Below, one piece after another: positions 36,690-48,250 of a stretch of 64,000 nucleotides of DNA. The position numbers were made by a program, and so were the translations under genes. This DNA comes from Hyparrhenia diplandra (lineage: Eukaryota; Streptophyta; Magnoliopsida; Poales; Poaceae). Every line of letters starts with the position of its first letter. The first letter of the stretch is position 1. The stretch lies in assembly GCA_015847255.1 (NCBI GenBank), contig JADLZK010010478.1, forward strand, positions 62,001 through 126,000, read 5' to 3'. The notes under the pieces were generated by a model. The model searched no databases, was not told the DNA's origin, and saw only the letters and a list, made by a program, of their open reading frames with translations.

Positions 36690-37750
36690 TTCGGGCCTTA
36701 ATATTTCGGGCGATGAAATAAGGCCCTTCCTGTGGTGGCGTGAGTTTGTGGCGCCCTTTGTTGTCTGTCTTTCACCAGCACGGGTCGTTGACTTGGAACC
36801 CCCGAGCTTCGTAACCGCTTGGCGGATACTTGCGCAGAGCATGTTGGTATCTCGCCGAGTGCGTGAGCGCAACGCCTCGGCTTCATCAACTTGGTCAATG
36901 GAGTCTTGCCTCGCCCGCCGGTTGCCTTGCTCGATGTAGGCTCGCAGCCTCTGGGACCCATATTCGATGTCCGTAGGGCAAGATTGCCTCACCCCCATAG
37001 ACTAGAAAAGAAAGGGATGAACCCCGTGGCTCGGCTTTTCGTTGTTGAAGGCTCCATAGAACCGACGGCAGCTCTCTTGGTACCATCTTTTCCCGTATTG
37101 GTTCAGGTGATTGAAGATCCTCGGCTTGAGCCCTTGCAGATCATGCCGTTGGCACGCCTCCACTTGACCGTTGGTCTTCGGGTGAGCTACGGCCGAGGTA
37201 TCCACTTTCGGATGCCATAGTCGCCGCAAAAGTCGAGGAACTTCTTCCCCACGGTTGGTTCCGTTATGCCGTGATGATGGAGTTCGGGACTCCAAAGCGG
37301 AAATGATATTCGTAAAGAATTTCACCGTTTCCCCCGTGTGAGGGTTCACCACGGCTCGGGCTTCGATCCATTTGGAGAACTTGTCAATGGCGACTAGGGC
37401 GTGAGAGTGTGTCCTCCGGGCGCCCTTTTCGGGGGCCCAATCATGTCGCAGTCCCCACACCGCAAATGGCCACGTAAGAGTGTGTTTGGTTTGCGGTGCT
37501 TGAGCCGGAGGTGCGCCCCGTGCGTCGTAGAATTGGCATTCCTGCAGTACGCACGACTTGGTTCGTCTCGCACCGCCGAGGGCCGTGAGAAGCCTTGCTC
37601 AAGACTTTACCGACTAGAGTCCCCTGGGCGGGCGTGATGACCGCATTCCCCCGCTTGTTAACGAGCAATTTTGGCTCAAATGAGGGTGCATCGCATGTAT
37701 ACTCCCGAGGCTCCTTCCTCTTGTATGAGTTCCCTTTCTCCTCCAATCAG
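36690..37750 (-). pseudogene. Tat integrase, decayed
   Basis: Inserts cDNA into host DNA. The H2C2 zinc-finger region is recognisable at about 37500-37640; the catalytic core starts with HALVAIDKFSKWIEA (about 37345-37400, first catalytic Asp), followed by HPKTNGQVEA near 37150, which carries the usual core motif. The C-terminal YGGEAILP lies near 36990. Several frameshifts separate these blocks, so no functional protein is expected. Confidence 0.8.
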
Positions 37751-38048
37751 TGAAGGACTTCGCCCTTCGGCTAACTCGGCGAGCCTTCGGGTCTTGTCCC
37801 TGCAGCTCTCCCCGGTGAGGTGTACTCCATCGGCCGGTTTTCCCGCCGTGACCTGGCCGACCGCCATAGCTTCGGGTGTGGCTTGTTAGTGCTGCCCCTC
37901 GTGAGCCCCGAGGGTACTTCCCGAGGTGTACTTGACCGCGGTTTATTGAGGTCTCGTGAGGACGTTCTGGGGAACGGTACCTCGGGTTGCCGCGACCTTG
38001 GCCGCTCCATCCGCGGCCCGGTTGTAGCGCCTCGGCGTATGCTTGTGC

Positions 38049-38662
38049 TCAAGCCCATGGAACTTTTTCCTCCAATTTGCGCACTTCCCGACAATACGCC
38101 TCCATCTTCTGGTCGTGGCACGCCGAGGCCTTCATGACTTGGTCGATGACCAGCTGCGAATCCCCTACGGTTTCCAACCGTCGATTCGAGGTCCACCGCG
38201 ATCCGGAGACCGTTGACGGCGCCTCGATCAAGCGGCGTTGTTGGAGGCGAGGAAAATGCGGCCGGGATGGCATACCCGTGTGAACCCCGAAGGGTGAGAT
38301 GAAGAACAAAACCAGCCCCGCGCCGCCTTCATCATGGATCCATCGAAATACATGGTCCAAGACTGCGTCACGGATGGGTGCGGGGGTGGCCGTATATCGG
38401 TCCATTCGCCACAAAGTCGGCTAGGACCGGGATTTGATCGCCTTGCGGGGAGGAATGATATAGTTTCGCCCATGAGCTCCACCGCCCACTTCGCCACTCT
38501 TCCCGTGGCCTCTCGGTTTTGGAGGATCTCCCGAGGAGGAACGAGGATACCACGGCAATCCCTGGGTGCGAGGAAGTAGTGGCTAAGTTTCCTTCGTGTC
38601 GAGACGATGGCGCACAATAGCTTGTGCATCCGCGAATACCTCGTCTTGGTGTCGGAAAGCAC
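38049..38662 (-). pseudogene. Tat RNase H region (two RNase H-like blocks), decayed
   Basis: Degrades the RNA strand of the RNA:DNA hybrid. Reading leftwards, LSDTKTRYSRMHKLLCAI (about 38590-38650) belongs to the usual Ty3 RNase H attached to RT. A second block begins TMYFDGSMM (about 38330-38360), with its catalytic-type Asp, and continues to GDSQLVIDQVMKASACHDQK (about 38100-38165). A second, archaeal-type RNase H is a known trait of the Tat lineage. The frame is broken between the blocks. Confidence 0.75.
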
Positions 38663-38899
38663 TTCACCGATGAAGTAAACAGTATGGCGTTACCGCAAAC
38701 GTGTGCCCCTCTTCCGACGCCTCCACTACGACCACCGCTACCGACCACCGGGTAGTGGCGGTCGGACGTATAAGAGCGGGGTTTCTCCCGATTTGGCGGT
38801 ACTAGGACCGGTGGGTTTGTCAAGAGCTTCTTGAGGTTGCGAGGGCCTCTTCGGCCTCGGGGTCCGTGCAAAGCGCCGGACTTGCGAAGGAGGCGGTAG

Positions 38900-39745
38900 A
38901 GGGGCAGGCCCTTCTCCCCGAGGTGTGAGATGAACTCGCTTAATGAAGCCGGGCGTACCCCATGACCTTACGTACTCCCTTGAGATCTTGGATCGGGACC
39001 CATCTTGGTGATCGCATCAACCTTGGTTGGGTTTGCTTCGATGCCTCGTTGAGAGGCGATAAAACCCGAAAGATCCCTCGGGGGACCCGAATCACGCATT
39101 TTTGGGGGTTGAGCTTGACTCCCCTTCTTATTTAGGCACTCGAAGGTTTCCCCGAGGTCACCCACGAGGTCCGGCGTTTTCTTGGATTTGACCACTATGT
39201 CATCGACGTAGGCCTCCACGATCCTTCCAATGAGTTCCCGAAGATGATTTGCATGCACCGGGTATGTTGCCCCGGCGTTCCTCGGCCCAAGGGCATGGTG
39301 AGGTAGCAATACATCCCGAAGGGTGTTATGAAGCAGTCGCGATTTGGGTCGGACTCTTTCATTTTGATCTGGTGATAATCCCGGAATACGCGTCAAGAAA
39401 GGACAACGTTTCACATCCCGCGATTGGAGTCGACAATTTGGTCGATTCGAGGCAAAGGAAAGGAACTTTCGGACATGCTTTGTTGAGACTAGTGTAGTCC
39501 ACACACATCCGCCATTTCCCATTCTTTTTCTCTACTAATACAGGATTAGCTAACCACTTTCGGGTGGAATACTTCTTTTATGAATCCGGCCTCCGGTAGC
39601 TTGTGGATCTCCTCGCCGATGATCTTCCGGCTTGGCGTCATCAAACGGCGCAAGCGCATTTGCATATTTGGCTTTGAGCCGGGCGGATGTCTAGGGAGTG
39701 CTTGGCGACATCCCTCGGTATGCGGCATGTCGAGGGTCCCCACGC
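38900..39745 (-). pseudogene. Tat reverse transcriptase, decayed
   Basis: The N-terminal part (39546-39743) has EEIHKLPEAGFIKEV. The centre shows GPRNAGATY near 39275 and the catalytic YVDDIVVKSKK near 39190, then FECLNKKG. The two aspartates of YVDD are retained. The block between 39400 and 39540 is conserved but split over frames. At 39260-39275 the expected Gln-Arg after GATY is lost through a small deletion. Confidence 0.85.
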
Positions 39746-40199
39746 AAACGTCTTGGCATTCGCGCGGAGGAAGTCGGCGAGCACGGCTTCCTATTTCAGA
39801 TCAGTCCGAGCCGATGGTGGCCAGCTTTTTCCCGGGTTCTTGGGATCGAGTGGGATCTTCTTGGTGCGAGGAGGGCTCGAAGCTCGGTAGCGGCGCTTGG
39901 CCTCATGCCGATCGTGATTTCGTCAAAGCTTCTCTTCGCGATCGGCGATGAGTGCCTCGGCAATGGCGAATGCCTCGCATACTCCACACTCTCCACGCCG
40001 CACTCGTATGCATGATGGTGCGAGGGGCGGTCGTGATGACACCCTTCGCGGCCCTGGCATCTTGAGCTTGAGGTGCGTGTAGTTCGGGGACGACCATGAA
40101 CTTGGCGTAGCGGGGCGCCCGAGGTGCGTGGTAAGTACCGCCCGGACCCCAAGGATCTCGAATGTGAGAGTCTCTTGCTTGAAGTTCGAGGGGTCACCG

Positions 40200-40480
40200 A
40201 AGCAAACCGGTAAGTCGATCTCGCCCGAGGGGCTTTAGCTGCTTGCCGGGGGACGACGCCATTGAATGCCGGCCCTCCAGGCGGATCTTGACTTGTCTAC
40301 CCCGAGGAGGTCGAGGGTTTCTTCTGAGATGAGGTTGAGGCTGCTCCCTCCGTCCATAAGGACTTTGGTGAGCCGAGTGTTGGCGATGATGGGATCCACC
40401 ACGGTGGATAAGCCCCGGGTTCGGGGGATGTCTTGGGGGTGATCCGACCGGTCGAAGGTGATCTTGGGTCCGACCACTGC
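40200..40480 (-). pseudogene. Tat aspartic protease, decayed
   Basis: LTKVLMDGGSSLNLISEE at about 40325-40380 carries the active-site motif in the DGGSS form common in plant Tat elements instead of DTG. It is followed by TLDLLGVDKS. It lies directly after gag, as usual. Confidence 0.7.
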
Positions 40481-42847
40481 AGCCTTCGGGGTTGCCGGCT
40501 CCGTGGCATAGATCTCTCCCGCTCCTTCTTCTTGTTGCCGCGACGGACATATTCTTTGGGTTTGCCGCCGAAGATCATGAAGCGATTATTCACCCGGGGA
40601 ACTCCTCGTTGCCCCTTGGCGCCACCCTCGGGAGCCTCTTCCTCTTCACCCTCGGGGATGGCCTTGAGCTTGGCGAAATGTTGGCGTACCCTCTTGCACT
40701 CCCCGAGGGTATGCTTGGCCGGGTAGCTATGGTTCCGGCATGGCTTCTTGAGCATGTCATCGAAGGTTTCTTGTGGCGGGGTCGGGGCCCCTTGCGATCG
40801 ACGCGACCACCATGTCTTCACCGTCCGCTTGGGCGGCGTGCCCTGCCCTTTGCGGCTCTTATCTTTCTTCTTTTTTTCTTCTTGCTCTCCCGAGGTTGCG
40901 ATCCCTTAGGCTCCTCTTCCTTGCGCTTTCCCTTGCGAGCCACGATTGAACAGAGCCCCGACAGCCTCCTCACGGCATTTGGCGAACTTGGTGGCGATGT
41001 CCATCGGCTTCGTTTGCCTCGGTGGGAGTCCGGCGCCCCGGCTTCTTCACGAGGTCTCGGCAAGTGGTGGCGGGCCAAGAAGGCCCCCGATGACGTCCGA
41101 ATCCGTCACATTAGGGAGCTCGGTCCGCTGCTTGGAGAAGCGCCGGATGTAGTCGCGCAGAGGATTCGTCGGATTTTTTGTCGGCATTTCCGAGATGCCA
41201 CGAGTTACCCGGCGTAGGTATGTGCCCGGAAGTTACCGCGGAAGGTTCTCACCAAGTCCGCCCAGTTTGATATGAGGTTGGTGGAAGGTGTTCGGCCAAG
41301 CTCTGGCAGACTTCAGAGAGGTATAGGGGCAAATTTCGATTATCACTTTGTCATCGTGTGCCCCGCGAACTGGCATGCCGGCCGATAGTCATCCGAGCCA
41401 TACTCGGGACGAGTCTCCCCCGTGTACTTCCGAGATGGCTCGGGGGGCAAACGCGCGCAGTGGGAGTGGTGCCCCCGATGTCCCCGGTGAAGGCCCGAGG
41501 CGGAAGGGGCGGATCGGGGGGAGTACCCCTCGGCCCCTCTCGACTCCCGCCTCAGGCGCCCTCGCCCCCGCTTGTCGTCCTCGAGGCGAGCCACCTCGTG
41601 GCGAGCCCGCTGCTGCTCGATCTCGCCCCCGGGAGGTCGGGCGCCTCGGTGCGATGTCGCGCGGCGGGTCTTCTATGCGTTCCCCAGACCGGGCGGTTGC
41701 AAGCGGTTGTCGCCCGAGCGCCCCGGACCGCCTTTGCCGGCTCCGGGCTCGATCCGGTGGACGGAGCCCCGCCGACTTCGCCCCCATTCCTCTTGCTCGC
41801 CGCGGACGTCACGGCCCGATCCCGGAAGGTTTTAACTCCCCCGCCGTTGCACCGCCTCGCCTTGTCAAGGAGTTGGCGGAGGCCTTCGTGTAGCGCGCCT
41901 ACCCTCGGTAGTGGAGGGCTCGGGCATTTCGTACGCAAGATGGCGGTCGCCGCCACGCTGAGGGGGGCTCGCTGAACGGGGCCGCTATGCCGGGGGATTG
42001 AGGCACCCGCGGTCCGCCACGTCCGCCGCCATTGTGAGCTTGAGGTGCCCTGAGGCTCGCTCGCGTTGAGCCTCTGCTCGCGCCGGATGTTCCCGCTTCC
42101 GATCGCCGAGTCGGGCGGTCTCCCCCGCCGTTCCTCGGCCAAATCTCGTATTTGGCGTTTTTCGGCAGTGCCGCGCCGCACCGGATGGACCGGGCCGGCC
42201 GCCCGAGAGCTCGCCGTGGCGATGACACGCCCGCGTCATCTTCGGGCCGAGACGCGTCGGTGAATCGGGCCATCTCGTGGGCGGACCTCGACATTGAAGC
42301 ATTCCGCGTGGGGTCATAGTACCGTATTCATCGCCCGGCACGGTGCGCCTAACGCCCGGGAGGAGGTTTCGATTCCTCCGGACGGAGAGCGAGTCCCTCG
42401 GCCCCGACCAGCCCCGGTTGAACCGGGGGTGGCATGACGGGGTTGTCCCGCGTCCTACGGAGGATGCGCTCCTCAGTGAATGTCCATGGGATAACGCTCG
42501 GTGGAACGACGCGGGGTCCGCTCGTGCTCTCGGGCGAAGGCCGGCGAGGTTTCGCCGGTGATTCCCACGGGACTCCCTCGGGATGACCGAAAGCGGAGGC
42601 ATTTTCCCGACGATTAGGGTTTCGGTACCCTACCACACGGGTGGCGGGTAAGGTATTTCCGGGGCCTAGGGTTCTCGGAGCCCGCGAGTCGGGCGTGGGG
42701 ATACCGCCAACGGATTGAATCCGTTGTTTGGACGCGCCTTTGCGGCGCCGATGGAGGCTTTGCCGCCTTGCCGGGCGGCCGCGGATGATGGGCTCGGCAG
42801 CGTGGCGATCGCCTCCCCCTTCACCGGAATGCGTCGGGCGGAAGGAT
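40481..42847 (-). pseudogene. Tat gag, decayed and interrupted
   Basis: The capsid-like core is seen in frame fragments: KYTGETRPEYGSDDYRPACQ (about 41365-41425), then the LRDYIRRFSKQRTELPNVTD type block at about 41090-41160. The C-terminal part (about 40715-40770) has CRNHSYPAKHTLGECK, a CCHC-like knuckle variant. The N-terminal portion (41500-42840) is Arg/Pro-rich and cut by the Athila-like insertion at 42848. Multiple frameshifts are present. Confidence 0.75.
42843..42847 (+). repeat. Target-site duplication AGGAT, left copy
   Basis: AGGAT precedes the left LTR; the identical AGGAT follows the right LTR at 49941-49945. A 5-bp duplication is standard for gypsy integration. Confidence 0.9.
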
Positions 42848-44525
42848 TGTTGGCATTTAACGCAATCAAAGGAAAAATTATAAAACCCATCCCCAATAAG
42901 AGCGTCGAATGCGCGTGATATTCCCAAGTAAACCACCATGTCGATCCAAATGGAATCATCAACGGGATAGATCTTGCCATCTTAGATATTCATCCGCAAG
43001 CGCGCGGATCTATCATTGTAGCATTTCACCCGAAAAAGTATTCATAGGTATCGTTATTTATATTTTCCCAAAGAAAGGCATGTGATTAGCATGGCATGCG
43101 AATAGAGGAACATGTGTTTGCTTAGACCAAAATGTTCATAACGAGGGGGTAAGCAATAACGGTTCATGGATAGTGTGACACACACTTAAGAATCCACCGG
43201 CAAAAGTATAAAGAAAATAGATAAAGAATAAATAAATAATTGAATAACCTAATGGAGTAGTTCTAATGTATCTAGTCATGGCCATACAAATGAATAGTTA
43301 GGATCATATGCAAACCGATTTAATCATGGTTAGGTCTAGGATAGCGGGGAGACTCCACGGATACCATACGCCCCGATAGGAAGCATTTACGAACTCCTAC
43401 GTAACATACGAACGTGGGGGATTTCAAAGGGACGGTCAAGGCTTGTCACGACCAAAGCCGCCTACCCCCTCAACCGTGGCATGCCCTCATATCCGCGGTG
43501 TCGTAATGCAGGGCACCATGCCCGCATATTAGAGCACTACTCTTGTCCCCAGATCCCCACTCGCCGAATGGCCGGACTAGAACAAGAGCAAACCCGAAGG
43601 AACAACGAACCGATATCCCACCTCTAATCAAGTTAGGCATATGATGATCGATGATGAACTGTAATGAACATGTCAAGATTATGATATGTAAACTATATGC
43701 TAGTTCATATACCAACACAAGAACATGAACAAAACTATACTCTAGTTCATAAGTTAGGCCAAGAACATAAATATAAGACTTACAAATAGAAGAATGCTCC
43801 ATAGAGTGGATGTATTACCAAACCACTTTCTTCTAGGAGACAAGCCCTCCTTGTAGCCCTTCTACTCCAAGTGTTAACTAAGAAAGAATAAAGAAGAAAG
43901 AAGAAGAAGAAAGAAGAAGTAGAAGAGAGAGAGGTAGAGGTGGTAGAGAGAGAGAGATTGGGTTTCTTTGGACTCCAAGTGGTGTGTGTTGAGAGAGGAG
44001 AGAGGGGGCCTACTTATACACTTGGAGGAGGGGCCTAAGTGCTAATTTACATCAAAACCGACCTAGTAAACCTTCCTTGTATTGTAAACCGACCAACGCA
44101 GGGCGGAAACCCCGTTTGGAAAGTGCACGAACCGCTCTCCCCCGAGGCTGGGCGAAACCGCCCCTCGGGGAGGGTGCTTGGCCGCACTGTGGTCTTGTAG
44201 CGCACTTCGACTTCGGCCCGCCGGGTCTCGGTGGGGTGTCGTCTTTTCGCCTCGAAAAGTTGTGGGCCGGGCCGTGCTCGGCCCGTATTTGATGTTTTGG
44301 GTCGATTTGCTCTTGGGTTTGGGTTTTGCAATAATGCGCTTTCTCTAAGGCGTACTTTGGTCGATTTTCCACTTGCTTTTATTATAAATCTACAAAAATA
44401 AAATACAAGACACTACAAGTGGAATTTATTAGTGATAAAAGTATATGAGTATAAAAAGGTTTAATTTTACTCCCTTTATGGTAGTAAGTTGACGGGGAAA
44501 AATATGTCGTTGGTTACCGTCAACA
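42848..44525 (-). repeat. Athila-like element, 3' LTR
   Basis: 1678 bp, collinear with 48251-49940. It contains purine-rich GAA/GA tracts at 43880-43965 and, on the minus strand, the TATA box TGTATAAGTA at 44011-44020. It starts TGTTGGCATTTAACGC; three bases (CTT) present in the other LTR are missing here. Confidence 0.92.
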
Positions 44526-44866
44526 AACTCTCCTAAGCTTACCCTTTGGCGCCCCTCGAGCAAAAAGAGATAAGTACTTGGTTGTTGATCGGGAGTTGCT
44601 ACTATGCCGATTACGTTTTACAAGTGCGGGGGTTATAATAAGAGTGTCTACTAGAGTTTGAATAAAATGGCACATCTTTTTCCCACCCTTTTATTACCTT
44701 TCATCGTAGCGGGGCTTTCCGGCTTTTCTCAAAGCCTTGAGCGGTTGCGGATAGAACGGTTATACTTGAGAGGTGCTTATCATTCATCCTTTTGATCAAA
44801 CTGTTTATCCAGGGATTTTATTTAGATAATATTTATTTCTTTTCGAGAAAGCATGGGTTTTTATTG

Positions 44867-44904
<38 letters not shown>

Positions 44905-45499
44905 GAGGTGGGCTCTCCCTTCGCCCTAGACTTTTGTCTTTTATTTCCTCTCTTTTCTTTTTTTTTTTTTTTAGAGATGTGGGCTCTACTCGCCCTCGGA
45001 CACTTGTCCATTTTTCATCTCATTTTTTTTAGCATAGCCCAAAAAACATTTCTCTTCTTTTTTTTTTTTTTTAAAGCATAGATTCCCGGATGTCAAGTTT
45101 CTTTTTGGACGAAGTCATAGCAAATCCATTTGTACCATATCATATTTGGCAACAACTTAGACTAGATAGAGCATATGCAACCCACATGAATTTTTTTTTT
45201 TTTTCAGGATGAGTTTTAGAATTAGCCACTAAACCCAAACTTTAGAGATCTCCGAATTATAAAACTAGGTAATGTGCAAAGCATAAGAGGCGAGCAACTA
45301 TTCATCATTTCAACAAGGGACTAAGACTAAACATTTTTATATCTCATATATATAAGCATTAAGGCACAAAGAAGAGCTACTTATTCTATTTTTGGATTTT
45401 TTTTAATGCAATATTGCTGAAATGTAAACATGCTAAAATAAAATAAAATTTGATGATGAAATTAAATATGCAATGCAATGATACCTGGGGGTCCTCCCC
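44526..45499 (-). other. Non-coding 3' internal region of the Athila-like element
   Basis: AT-rich, with many T-runs and a (TA)n tract at 44869-44901. Directly next to the 3' LTR the minus strand reads GCTTAGGAGAGTT, the polypurine tract. A motif TGGGCTCTACTCGCCCTCGG (44979-44998) recurs in related form in the 55-64 kb element (TTCTACTCACCCTCGGACAC), showing that the two families are related. Confidence 0.6.
44869..44901 (+). repeat. (TA)n microsatellite
   Basis: Uninterrupted alternating TA over about 33 bases. Confidence 0.95.
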
Positions 45500-48103
45500 A
45501 AGCTATCTGGAAGCCTGTGGGTATCTCTTTTTTTTTCTTTTGTCATTTTGAGATAACTCGTCATTTTACCTTTGACGGAGAGTCCACTCTTTGGAGTCTC
45601 TTGACCGAGACTTTCTCCGGTTTTGTTGTTGGTGCACCTACTCACGGAGATATGGAGGGCTGCACTTCTTTTAGCTTCCACACCTTTTGTGAAGGGGTGT
45701 ATTTTGATTGTTTCTTTGGTTTTGATTCTTTTTGGTGTGGAGCTTTCTTAGGGGTCTTTTGTCCTTTTGTAAAGATGGGGACCTTCTCCTTCTTCTTTTG
45801 GTTTAGAGCCGTCTTTTTTTTTTTTGTTCCCACCTTTTTATTTTTGCCGACTGCCTTGGAGGTGCCGCCGGTCTTTGGGGGCTGGATTTCTATTTCTTTA
45901 ATGCCTTGTTCCCCATATTTTATCCAGGATCATCTTGCACTCTTCTCGAGACTCGGGTCCCGAACTCAAATTTCTCTTCATTGCCATTGATATTGAAGCG
46001 ATTTCTCCGGCCCCAACATCAATGCGTGCTCCCCGGCAGTGCTCAAGAATGGTCGCCCAAGGATAAGTGGTGTATCTTTGGTGAACTCCATGTCCAACAC
46101 CACAAAATCAAGCGGGACAAAATACCCTCTGATTTTTCACGGGTATGTCTTCGCAATCCTGTTTGGGTACCTTATGGATGAATCGCCCGGTTGTAGTGTC
46201 ATAGACGTTGGCTCAAGATTTGTATGTTTGAGCTTGTCAAACACGGATTTTGGCATGACACTAACACTGGCGCCCAGATCACATAAGGCGTGGTTAAATG
46301 TTTGTGTTCCAATTGAGCAGGGAATTGTAGGGCACCCTGGATCTTTCTTCTTTTCTGGCAGACGATTTAGGATAGCGGCACTGCATTCTTCAGTCAACTT
46401 CACAACTTCTGTTGTTGGCAGTGGCCGCTTGTTCTGGATGATGTCTTTTATGTACTTGGCATATGATGGCACATGGAGCATATCTAGGAGTGGTACACTT
46501 ACATGTACTTTTTGGATCATCTCCATGAACCGAGTAAACTGTTCATCCGGTGTCTGCTTCCTTGTTCTTGTGGCGAAGGGTAGGTACGTCGTATCTGTAT
46601 ATTCTAATGGTACCTCCTCCACTTCTGGTTCTTCTGCTACCTGTGGGGTTACCTCTTCAGGCAGCTTCTCTTTCTGTTTCCTCACCGTAGCATTGGGATT
46701 TGGTGGGTCACGAGTAGATCTCCCCCCTCCGGTAGTTCTTTGCATTTATGCTCTCGGGGGGCGGGGATTGCCTTGAGGCTTTTTCTCCCACCGTTACTTG
46801 GAGACGGCGGCTAGCCGGGCTATTTGTGCTTCAATCTTCTTGTTGAAGGTCAAGCGATTTGTCATAGCAGAGTTAAATCCGTCCAGCTTCTTTGTCGACT
46901 CCTTCCAAGATGTTATCGGTCCGGCTCATCTTTTTGGTGAGGTTTTCGTTAATTTTCGCCCTGGCCCAATGCCCGGGTCTTTCAATGATGGCTGCCCGGG
47001 GGTTATAGTTGGAGTTGTATCCCTGGTTGCCTTGGAATGGCGGCGATCGGTTGTTCTGGCTCCTCTTTGCGGTTGGCGGTACCCGTTCTTTGTTGTTGAT
47101 GAAGGCGGCTTCTTCACGGGTCTCGTGACGCTTATCCCCCGAGTGGGTTACCTCACCACACGTCTCACGTCATGTGAGCGTCGTGGCGTACTCGAGCGCT
47201 GGCGGGTAGTAGCATCCGTGCCGCGCTCCTCCACCTCTTTAGCAATAGGTCCATTTTTGCGGCAAGCATATCCGCCACCTTCACGGTATGCATGCCTTTT
47301 GTGTTTTGGCGTGGCCTGCCTTCGCCCACCTCGATTTGCCACCATTTTATCAATCGGCTGTTGTTCGATCGATAGTGAGCGATAGAAATGCGCCACCAAA
47401 GCCAGCGGCGTCGAGGTGCCCCTTCCGATATGGCCATGAGACCATTGTAGAAGTTCCGAGCACCCGCCCCGTTTTCCATCCGTGGTGCGGGCATGCCGAA
47501 ATGTATTCCTCGCGGCCTCTCCCACGCCTCCGGGATAGGTTCCATTGATGTCTCGCTGGAAATTGGCGATTCTTCCCCTCGGGGCATTGGTTTTGCCCAT
47601 GGGGAAGAACTTGGCGAGGAACGCCGCGAGCACTTGGCCCACGTCTTGACGACTTCCCTTGTCCTTGTAGAACCCATCGTTTTCGCCTTCCCCATGAGGG
47701 AGAAGGGAAACAGGCGAGCCCGATGACGTCTGGCCGCGACATCTTTGATGACGATAGTATCGCATAGCTCCGTGAAGTGTTGGAGATGAGCATTTGCGTC
47801 CCGCCGGCGATCCACAGAATGGACCGCTTTTCGCACCATGGTGATCACCCCAATCTGGCTTCGAAGTTTTTTGTCCGCCACGTTCACCGTCGGCCCGGTG
47901 GCACGCGTTGGTGGCGGCGGGGAGTTGAGAAATCGCGCGCCGACTTCTCGGGCCATGGCTTGAGTTGCGGTTGGTGCGGGGATGTCGGTCTCGATTGTCG
48001 GGGTTCCTAATTTGAAGAAGAAGCGGCACGAGACCGGTTCTTCCTTAGGAGTGCCTACGGATCGGAGATGAAGTTTTCCCGGCAAGAGGAAAGCGACATA
48101 CAC
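45500..48103 (-). pseudogene. Athila-type gag-protease, frameshifted
   Basis: The capsid block lies at about 47350-47830 in several frames: DANAHLQHFTELCDTI, RARLFPFSLMGKAKT, PEAWERP, NFYNGL. These are characteristic of Athila gag. The protease part (46137-46745) shows YAKYIKDIIQNKRPLP, LTEECSAAIL, and CDLGASVSVMPKSVF, with DLGAS at the active-site position. A Lys-rich tail follows near 45640-45830. At least four frameshifts separate the blocks. No polymerase coding follows. Confidence 0.8.
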
Positions 48104-48220
48104 TATCTGTTTTCATCCACAACAGAGAAAACATAAAAGATTAGCCTGTATGAGCAAATGGTATCCACGCACACGTTCATATTCATAGCCGCCTATTTAT
48201 TATATTTTTTTTTTCACAAT

Positions 48221-48241
48221 GCCTTCGCGGCAACGGCGCCT
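48221..48241 (-). other. Primer binding site of the Athila-like element
   Basis: Minus strand GGCGCCGTTGCCGCGAAGGC about 10 bases inside the 5' LTR, matching the common plant TTGGCGCCGTTGCC-type primer site. The first bases are altered (AAAGG instead of TTGG). Confidence 0.6.
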
Positions 48242-48250
48242 TTAAATGCT

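Noticed and set aside
45478..46776. Long plus-strand open frames of 170 and 245 codons
   Set aside because: They are the mirror of the minus-strand Athila-type protease and Lys-rich tail; the minus strand has the recognisable motifs.
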